From Elgaria multicarinata webbii (lineage: Eukaryota; Chordata; Lepidosauria; Squamata; Anguidae): 64,000 bases of DNA. This document shows, piece by piece, positions 56,065 through 64,000 of this stretch (position 1 is its first letter; each line of letters begins with the position of its first letter). Made by a program: the position numbers and the translations under genes. Under the pieces are notes generated by a model, which saw only the letters and a list, made by a program, of their open reading frames with translations, was not told where the DNA came from and searched no databases. The stretch spans positions 90,814,226 to 90,878,225 of the forward strand of contig NC_086178.1 in the NCBI RefSeq assembly GCF_023053635.1, in the 5' to 3' direction.

Positions 56065-56405
56065 CCGGATCGAAGAGCAGTAGCTAGAGGCTGGTGGCTC
56101 TGATTTCAGTGGGCCTGGGAATCTGCTCTGGGTTTCACTCAGAAGTCAGAACCCTAAAGAAGTTATCCCAGGTGATGAAACCTAGGTTGAGTTCAGACGA
56201 CACGCTAATCAACTGGGGTGTGTGTGTGTAATAGGAACAAAATGGAAATCAAACATTGGTTAGCGTGTCATCCAAACTCAGCCCTAATTTTGGGGGCTGG
56301 GTTCAGCACCTGGGATCGCTCCTTTAGAGTTCTGGCTGGTGTTGAGTGAAACCCAGAGCAGATTCCCAGCCCCACTTCAATAGGAGCCACCAGCCTCCCC
56401 TGTGC
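56065..56405. repeat. Large palindrome centred on a MITE
   Basis: Left arm 56071-56175 and right arm about 56295-56405 are inverted copies: GGGAATCTGCTCTGGGTTTC at 56119-56138 against its complement GAAACCCAGAGCAGATTCCC at 56349-56368, and GAGGCTGGTGGCTC against GAGCCACCAGCCTC. The arms are about 80 percent identical by eye over more than 100 bp. The 95-bp MITE copy 2 (56187-56282) occupies the centre. The right arm ends where the CpG island begins. Confidence 0.82.
56187..56282. mobile_element. 95-bp MITE (GATGACACGCTAATCAAC family), copy 2
   Basis: TTGAGTTCAGACGACACGCT at the left, GTTAGCGTGTCATCCAAACT at the right: reverse-oriented relative to copy 1. Confidence 0.85.
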
Positions 56406-57010
56406 TGAAAAGAGCCATCTGTCCCGGGCTGAGGAACAGCTGCTGCAGCTGTGAAGGAACTGCCCGCTGCGCATGCCCGGTCCTCCCTCCGTCTCTCCCT
56501 CAGCCGGCGGCGCTCTCGTGGAGCCAGGCGCAAGCACGCACATGCGGCGAAGGCAGAGCGGCGGGTGAGTGGCGGGGGGTCCCGAGAAGCCGCCGTGCGA
56601 GTTGGGGCTGCGGAAGGAGCCAGCCAGCCAGCCAGTCAGCGCGCGCCGGCCTCCTCCGGCTTCCTTGGGCCGTGCGCGGTCTTGGGAGTTGATGAGCGGG
56701 GAACAAAAGGCTGCCTCCTCGGCGCCCCCTCGCCGCGTAGCTCCGCTCTCCGGGCCGACGGGGGATGCAGTCTCTCGGGTGAGTTGAGCTTCCCGCCTGT
56801 GGGGGTCCCTCTTCTCCCGGCAGGAAGTGCTGCTGATGCTGCTGCCTCGTGGCGAGGTTAGAGGTCCAGGCACCGGTCTACTACGAAGGACTGCGGGGCT
56901 GGACGGATGGGGGTGTGGGGTGGCCGAGCTCGTGTGACTCCTACAGCGGCGCCAGTGATCGCTGGTCCCGCCCGGGGAGAGGTGTCGCCGGGGTGGGAGT
57001 GGGGAGGGCA
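56406..57010 (+). promoter_or_regulatory. Second CpG island, probable promoter/exon 1 of PALD1
   Basis: Abrupt rise in GC and CpG with clear + strand splice donors GGCGG/GTGAGT (GT at 56565) and CTCGG/GTGAGT (GT at 56779). No coding domain is recognised in any frame, so a first exon here would be non-coding. In mammals the next + strand gene after EIF4EBP2 is PALD1 (paladin), whose first exon is, as I recall, non-coding; this makes PALD1 the best candidate. It could also be an unrelated gene or a lncRNA. Open frames such as minus 57011-56268 are CpG-island artefacts. Confidence 0.5.
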
Positions 57011-57014
57011 CTTA

Positions 57015-58855
57015 AGATCAGGCGCCGGATCTCAGCCGGGGGTTGCAAACTTTCTTGGATGTGACAACCCTAAAGCACATGTCCTGCCAATCGCGTTGGT
57101 GTGTCGCTGAGCCGGCTATCCTGCTTTCCTTTTGTGGGAGCGTGCATAGCTGGGATGGGGACCAGCTGCCCCCCCCCCCCCCAATTCCATACATTCCGGT
57201 TTGTTTGTTTTAAAATGCGCTACTTGTTTTTAAATACTTACCTGTAGGTAGATCTACCTTGTAGATACCTTGTATTCAATCATTACGATCCCCGCCATAT
57301 CTGTCTTACATATAACGACATTTGTTATGGCATTTTGGATAATGTGGAATAAAAGCAGGCAATAACACCATGAAAGCAGTATATGGAATGTGTGATGTGC
57401 CCCAACAGTTATCAGTGCACTTCAGTGCCACTATAAAACAGTAGTGAAGACCTAGCCTAAGTCCATTTGTTGCGGCTTATTTCCAAGGAAAGGTACTTAG
57501 GATTCCAGCTTTACAGTTACAGGCTGATCCTAAATATGTGTATTCTGAAGCAAGTCTCTGTTTTAATGGGACTTATGGTCTAGCAAATGTTCATAGGATC
57601 TGGCATTTCAGACGGAACCTTGGCTGTGAGTTTTTCATCCTAGACCCTAAATACATAGGGTGGGTGGGGGTATTCAGTATTTTGCCTTAAAATATCCAAT
57701 CTTGACCATAAGGAAGGCTGTAAAGACTGGTAAATTAGTCAAAATTGCTCAAGGTTTTGTTTTGAATGGGTGGATAGGGAATTCGATCAGCTGTTCAATA
57801 GTCAGATATTTTTGCTGTGTTTGGATGGTGGAAAGTTTAGACCCATGAAATGGGAGGTCAGGGCTCCAGCTGTGGTGCTTAATTTAATTTACCACCTGGT
57901 AGCCCTGCCCAATGTAGGTACAGAGAGAGCCCCTCCTTCAGCCCTGAATAACTTCAACTCAAATCCCAGGTAAGCTCATTACATTCAGCTGTAATAAAAC
58001 ACCAACAGCCACCCTGAATCTTGAATTATGGCCGTTATCTAGAAGTAAGTACTACAGATTTCAGTGAAATCGATTCTGTGTGTGTTTTAGGTCCAGTCTT
58101 AAAGTGTGTTAAGAAATAACTAAGTGGTTTGTGAATGTTTAAAAGAATTCACCATATCCTATTATTGTTCTTCCTCTGCTACTTAACACCTCTCTGATCA
58201 CTTGGTCAGTGATTGCTTCTTATTTGTCTGGAAGGACAAAATAATCCACCATGCTGAGAACCTACCTTCCCTTTCTCTTCTTCTGTTCTGTTCCATGAAC
58301 TCTTTCCCTTAAAAATATACATCTTCCTAAAAATACCCTCTGGGAGGGGAAAAAAGCACACATTCTCCATCTTCCCATGGGATGACTGATAGAATCAGTA
58401 CTCTCCAGTGTAGCACAAAAGTATTGCAGCTGGGCTTCCAGTAGGAAGGAATTACGTTGTCTTTGCATGGGAAGTTAGAAGTAGTGAACTGACTGGGAAC
58501 AATAATTGGCATTTTAGAGGCTTTCCCTGCTAAATTTGGCCACATATCAAACCCACAGTGTGTGTTTACTGCATGAATCCTCTCCGAACACTGTAGGAAT
58601 TTCTTTCCTTCACCTCAATTGCTATGCTGCAAGATACAAATGATTGTAATAATAACTAAGCCCTATTGAGTCAGCACAGGCTGCATTTGGGTTTCTGTGA
58701 TATGGCTTCTGTGGCAGCCCGCTCTCCATTCCTTGGCTTGCCCGCCCTCTGGTCTGTCTGAGCACACCATTTCTGAGGTTGTCTTGTCTTTCCTTTCCCC
58801 ACCTATTGTTCTATCTTTCCCTTTTATAATCAGGGCATTCTTTTTTTAAAAAATA
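57015..58855. other. Possible first intron, mostly unassigned
   Basis: Contains a decayed Harbinger-like MITE fragment (57350-57455; GCCCCAACAGTTATCAGTGC) and a GCAATCC-type repeat (57460-57600). A good minus-strand donor (CTTACCTGTAG, 57237-57247) and a good + donor (CCCAG/GTAAGC, GT at 57971) are noted but not supported by recognisable exons. Confidence 0.4.
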
Positions 58856-58862
58856 GGAGGCG

Positions 58863-58968
58863 GGAGGTGCCTTCTAGATGTGTTGGACTACAACTCCCAG
58901 CATCCCCCAGGTAGCACCTGAGAGTTGAAGTCCAACACATCTGGAAGGCACCAGGTTGAGGAAGGCTG
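58863..58968. mobile_element. CAACCTGG-family palindromic MITE
   Basis: GTGCCTTCTAGATGTGTTGG at the left pairs with CCAACACATCTGGAAGGCAC at the right, followed by CAGGTTGAGGAAGGCTG. The left terminal 15 bp are missing. Confidence 0.82.
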
Positions 58969-59003
58969 ACCTATGCACTTCACTGATTCTGTCTGCTAAA
59001 GGT

Positions 59004-59160
59004 GGGAGGGCCCATAGCACAGTGGTAGAACATACGCTTTAAATACATCATGTCCCAATTTTAATCCTTCAAGACCTCCAGTTAAAAGATCTCAGCTAGT
59101 TGATCTGGAAAAGGCTCTATCTATCCCAGTCATTTGGAGAGCCGCTGGCCCCATTCAGGC
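59004..59160 (+). mobile_element. tRNA-derived SINE
   Basis: GGGAGGGCCCATAGCACAGT then GGTAGAACATACGCTTTAAA is a Pol III A-box region (TAGCACAGTGG). A decayed B-box region follows near 59050-59065, then the body CTCCAGTTAAAAGATCTCAG and GGAGAGCCGCTGGCC. This is a known type of lizard tRNA SINE; tail missing. Confidence 0.8.
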
Positions 59161-61975
59161 ATGATGGTAAGCTGATGCGAGGTGCTTGATTGCTCCCACT
59201 TGGTTCTGCATGTCAGTGGGAGGGGCTAAAAAACCCAGGAAGCTTCCATCCATGGTTTGTTTAACATTGTATCCAAACTGGGGGGATCTCTGGCTTGTGG
59301 CTCATTTAGCAAGCCAGAATCATAAGCCAAGAACAAACCAGCATGCTTGTTCATTCCCAATAGCTTAGGGATTCTCAACAACTCTGCCTTTTATGTTCAT
59401 CATCAGAATTTAAACATGCCCCCTTCAGAATCCTGTTGAAGTTTTCCCCATTTTGGGGTGTGGCTGTGGGTGGGGTAGTGAAATGCTTTTTGGCATATGA
59501 CATCTATCTTACTGGAGATGTATGACTGGGTACACAACATCAACATTACTTTTTAATGGCTATTTTGTTGATGAAATGTCTCAAGCCATGGACAGTGTCT
59601 TGCTTACATGTCATGCGGACAGTGCATAGATGATGTATAATCATGTGGGAGCTCTGGCTTCCAAATTTGTCTATTTTTTGCTCTACTCATTGCTTTTTTA
59701 AGAAGTCCTCATATGCTTGCAGCCTACCATCTCAAACGTGCAGAGCCTACCATTTCATGGAGAGCATCTGTATTTAATAGAACTGCATGGGATTAGAGAT
59801 GTAAAGGAACTGTAAAAAAAAAAAAAAAAAAGGGACCGGACAGTTTTTTTAAAAAAACACACACCACATTTTCCGCCCAGAGATTATTGGCAAGGATTGC
59901 TTTTTTTTATTTTTCAGGCTCCCCCCCCCCCCAAAAAAAGCATTCACTTCTCCACATGGGATGCACGTGCCCTAGTACTGTAGAAATTGGGTGTTTTTTG
60001 GTTTGGTCTCCAAGTCTTGCCATTTGTCTTGCCATTTCTTAGGGCCTGTTTGCACTTTAGACTGGATTTCATATCCTTTCCTGTGGAGCGTTGTACATAT
60101 CTGTACGTTGTAGTTACATAGCAACATTTAATATTAGCTTTGTTCCTGAAGTTGTCTTTGTTGACAGAGAATTACTAGTCTCTCCTTTGAGCATGTGTGC
60201 TCTGTGAACAAATCTAGCATTATGGAGAAAATAGGTTCATGGGCCATAAGACATTTCATTTTGTGTGTGCGTAATGCTGGTTTTTAAAGTCAGTGTTATG
60301 TTGTATTTTGATTTTATGCAAGTCACCTTATGTTTACTTGTAAAAAAGTGAAATATAAATTTGATAGAATAGAGGGGGAATAAATGGTTGGGAGAAAGAT
60401 ACTTATACTTTTTTTGGCTCCAGAGACATATATATTGGAACTCAGTAGATGAAGCCTATTGAGGTTTTAACTTTTATACAGTCCAGGGTGTTCATGATTT
60501 CTGCGACACCTATTTTTCTGTGTATTATATGTAGCAAAGCCCCCACAACCCACACCTGTTACTTATATTTCTTCTCTGAATATGCATCTTTTAAATCTTG
60601 AGTTCTTGGGGTGCAATCGCAACCATTTTGTTCTTGCAGTCCTTTCAAGATTGCTGTGATTATGCTGATTAGGCTACGAATGGGTTTAGGTTGGGAACCC
60701 CAGTGATAGACAGTCCCATTCCCAGGGAGACAGCCCAGCTTCCTTCCTTGTGTGAAGAACATGTCAGGGCTAAGTTCCGAAAGGGTCAAAAGCAAATGTC
60801 TTGTAAGCAATGCGGAACGAAACTGCACGGAACCATAAGGTCTGGGTCATTAGGTGGGTGCCTAAAATGGGTAAATACTATAATAAGGAGTAGTCATTCA
60901 GAAAGAAAATTCTTCAGGGGGTCCAAATGTGGCCCCAGCTGTACATTGTCTAGTTCAAGGTGTTATAAACAAAGTCTCAAAGTATAAAGAAAGACTTCGG
61001 AATTCTGTTCAAATCTACATGCCCTACATGGAGGGTCACTATCCAAGCTGTCAGGACTGCTTCATGTGTCATGGTTTTTGCATTTATCTGTGCTGTTGAG
61101 GCTGCAAACTTTAATGGATTAATCCAGATATTCTTAATTTTTAATCCCTGATGCCACCTGACCTGCAGAGGGCTGGGTTGGGGCCATCTGGCCCACTGCC
61201 CAATTCTGCTTCTCCACCCCTGCCTTAAATTGATGATGAACATCAGCCAACTCCTTAATCCTAGTGAGACCAATTCTCACTTTTTTAAAGATCCTATGTT
61301 TCACCCTTGTCTTTACTGTGCCACTGGTTTCTTTCTGAAAGTTCATCACACTTATATAGTCTCACTGTAAGTGGGTTTAATTTTGGGGGTGGGGTGGGGG
61401 AGGGGGTTGCTGTTTGGTTCCTAGTTGCTGTGTGCTGCCTTTTTAAAGGGTCTGGGGAGAAATCTGGGATTTTATCCTCAGGACGGAGTGAGCAGTATAA
61501 AAAACTCTTCTTTTGGCTATCAGAAGCCATTGCAAGAGGAGAGATGGGGTTGCTTAAAATCCTGGATGACTCTTTCATTTGTCCTCTGCATTCTGAATGC
61601 CCCCCAAGATTTGTAGATCACGCCCTAGGGATGGTATATAGCACTGGTTAAGCACCACTGGATTAGTCAGCTAAAGGTGTCTACTCAAAAGAAAGCCTCA
61701 TTGAGTTCAGTGTGGTTTGCAGCCTATGACTATAGCTGGTTAAGTATTAACTTGAATTAATGGGGCTGTAACTTAAAGGCATTTTATTTTTTTGGTTCTT
61801 TTGCATTATTGTAATCAGGAATGGAATTAATAATTCCATGTTCAAAGGCAGTATGCCACTGAATTCCAGTTTTTCCCCGGAGGGGGATGAGGTGAACTTC
61901 TGCCCTTGTTTCCTGTCTGTGGACTTTCGGATCAATCTGGTTGGTCCCAGTGGGAATGGGATGTTAGACTAGTCT
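59161..61975. other. Possible intron, unassigned
   Basis: Poly-A run 59814-59832, poly-C at 59920-59931, and a GCAATCC-type relic at 61670-61745. No exon recognised. Confidence 0.35.
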
Positions 61976-61977
61976 AG

Positions 61978-62092
61978 ACTCCCTCAACCTGGTGCCATCC
62001 ATTTTTGTTGGACTGCCTCTCGAAGTGGCTGGCGAGGGATGATGGGAGTTGTAGTCCAAGATGTTTAGCATGCACCAGATTGGGGGAGCCTG
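61978..62092. mobile_element. CAACCTGG-family palindromic MITE
   Basis: GACTCCCTCAACCTGGTGCC at the left; GATGGGAGTTGTAGTCCAAG, then CACCAGATTGGGGGAGCCTG at the right. Confidence 0.8.
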
Positions 62093-62094
62093 GA

Positions 62095-63035
62095 TCAGTT
62101 GCCCTGCAGAGTGTTTATGAGCCTTTCCTTCTAACTGTATGTTATGATTTTCATAGTATTGATGACATGACACGTTACAGAATAATTTAAGCCAAAAGGC
62201 AATTTGCTGTCCTGAGGAGCTTATATCTGAAAGATGGAGGCAAAAAGTCCAGGGGTTGAATATACGCACCAATGGAATTTTGTTTAGTGATGATGGGAGA
62301 GGAGGACCATGAATGGTAATTTAAAATTTTATAAACAAAAGCGATGTTGAAATTAATTCTGTATCTCAAAAAGGGCCTTCTACTGAGATGATTTTTTTTT
62401 TTTTTAAAAAATGCATATACATTTAAATTGAATCAATGGGGAGAGGGGTCCTATGGCCCTTAGACTATATCGGGGTGGGGGGTGCATAGGATTTTTTTGA
62501 TTCCTGGATATGAGGCTGGTGACAGTCCTCCAACTTAGAATCTGGGAGTGTGAACTCCCCATCCCTTCCTGAAGAGAACTGTGCCGGCTGCTTCTCTGAG
62601 CTTGTGAACACGAGCTTGGAGAGGAGGGAAAGGGTATGTGACAACAGTGGCCTGCTGTATACTCAGTCCTCTGCAGCCTCTGTCCTGACACTGCAGCTAG
62701 CTGGGTGAAAACACCCATCTAGCTAAACTGCAGTGTGGGAGGTGCAGCCTGAATTCAGAGGCTGGATCCCATAGGATTGCACCCTAATGGGGCAAAATGA
62801 GGTACTGTACTAAAAAGTCAACTAAGAAGTCTTTAATTAATAGACAGTCCTGTGTTATAAAAATAAAAGTGTACTACTTGGACACATGCTTCGAAATATG
62901 TGTTTTAAGCAGTTGCACAGAGCCCCTTGATGTACCGCGGCTCAAATGCTTATTCCAAATTTTAGAACTGCAGCTGTTGTTTGCCTTCTGATGTTAAGTT
63001 GGCCACCACTTGTAATGTCACTTCATTTAACGAGA
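62095..63035. other. Possible intron, unassigned
   Basis: Poly-T/poly-A pair at 62391-62410; nothing else recognised. Confidence 0.35.
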
Positions 63036-63037
63036 CT

Positions 63038-63108
63038 TCCCCAACCTGGTGTCCTCCAGTTTTGTTGGACTGCAACTCCCATCATCCCCAGCCAGCATGG
63101 CCTATCAA
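63038..63108. mobile_element. Half copy of the CAACCTGG palindromic MITE
   Basis: CTTCCCCAACCTGGTGTCCT then GACTGCAACTCCCATCATCC and CCAGCCAGCATGGCC: left arm and centre. Confidence 0.8.
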
Positions 63109-63109
63109 A

Positions 63110-64000
63110 TTAAATTAGATATTTGTTAAATAAGCAGCTTGGTAGGAATGCCTTATTTTGCCAGGAGAGGTCAGCATGAGACCACATCTTGGAGGTTTTC
63201 ATATGCAATCCAATTGGAAAATAATAATAATAATAAAACCAGCTGTCTTCTGTTAAATTGGGCAGAATACAGCAGTGAATAAAAAGAACGGATCTGCTAT
63301 TAAAGTAGAGAATGCCCACTTGAACTAGTATTATAAGACATGTAGACAGAGTGAAAGCTTAAGGCGGCCTGTGGTTGCATTTGGGGTGCAGAAGGACAAC
63401 AGTAAATGACTGCATTTAAATGGTGTATAGAGGGGATTTATTACTGAGAGCCCCCCCCCTCACATCTAGGTGCCACTGTCTTGCTTGCATGCAGTCTGAC
63501 TCTTTTTGGAACCTCAAGACTGGGAGGAATCTGCAGCTCATCTAGACCTACCACCTACCCTAATACATCTGTCAAATTGTAGTTGATGAGGAGTGCCATG
63601 CCTGAATTGAGAAAAGGTTAGTAATAGTGTTAGATCAATGTTCTTTTCACCCAAAAAAAGATTTTTTTTTTTTTTTTTTTTGTTTCAGTTGGGATTTTAA
63701 TGAGCTTCGTAAAGCCAAAAACTCAGTACAGGAACTTCCTTATCCACTTCAAATACAATGTCAATTGAATTATGCATGTTTCTTCCAGTAAAAAAAAGAA
63801 GATTTGTGACTGTGTTGTTTTTCTAACCTTAAACTACTACATTTATGATGACATCAAATAACTTTAACTTGGACTGCTTGAAGAGGAAGCACCTCTGGAA
63901 AAGATCTGGCCTCTCTCCCCCCCCAAGTTCCTTTTTTTATTTATATATTTACTTATTTATGTCAAAAAAGGGTGGGCAACACACAATGGATCACATTCAC
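63110..64000. other. Possible intron, unassigned
   Basis: (AAT)n at 63220-63236, a poly-T run at 63661-63681, (TTTA)-rich sequence at 63934-63960. No exon recognised. Confidence 0.35.

Noticed and set aside
56268-57011. 247-codon minus frame in the second CpG island
   Set aside because: Low-complexity P/R/S-rich translation overlapping the inverted repeat; typical of GC-rich promoter DNA.
57770-57973. 67-codon frame ending beside a good splice donor (CCCAG/GTAAGC)
   Set aside because: No acceptor of comparable quality or known domain supports a coding exon. It could be a non-coding exon, but I cannot support it.

Overview
The window is vertebrate genomic DNA, most likely from a squamate reptile (lizard). 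It contains one clearly recognisable protein-coding gene in three exons with large introns, two CpG-rich promoter regions, and a dense mix of CR1, L2-like and BovB/RTE LINE remnants, tRNA-derived SINEs and many short TIR DNA transposons, several of them near-perfect palindromes. There are no operons, CRISPR arrays, rRNA genes or prokaryotic features. The species is not determined.

The gene is EIF4EBP2 (eIF4E-binding protein 2, a cap-dependent translation repressor) on the + strand. Its exons are 9178-9319, 21036-21212 and 25113-25144; they join in frame with consensus GT/AG splice sites into a 116-residue protein. Exon 1 sits in a CpG island (about 8560-10150). A long 3' UTR is proposed from 25145 to a poly(A) signal at 32392-32397.

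Layout: 1-1415 is a 48-bp minisatellite. 1416-8560 is intergenic with LINE ends and MITEs. 9320-21035 is intron 1 (CR1 3' end, mariner-like MITE, palindromic MITEs, L1-like fragment, L2 with a nested BovB tail). 21213-25112 is intron 2 (several MITEs, including a GC-rich hairpin element of about 720 bp). 25145-32400 is the putative 3' UTR. 32400-56400 is intergenic and repeat-rich: CR1 with a nested MITE, a hAT element, a foldback, a 1.46-kb TIR element carrying 150-bp tandem modules, the tail of an old Ty1/copia element, and L2 and CR1 coding fragments. 56400-57010 is a second CpG island with + strand splice donors, plausibly the non-coding first exon of PALD1, which follows EIF4EBP2 in other amniotes as I recall it. 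57010-64000 would then be its first intron.

In mammals NODAL lies between EIF4EBP2 and PALD1. I see no NODAL coding sequence in the corresponding interval here; that is the most biologically interesting observation at gene level. The rest of the interest lies in repeat biology: several families of self-complementary elements, and two unclassified blocks of roughly 150-bp imperfect tandem modules.
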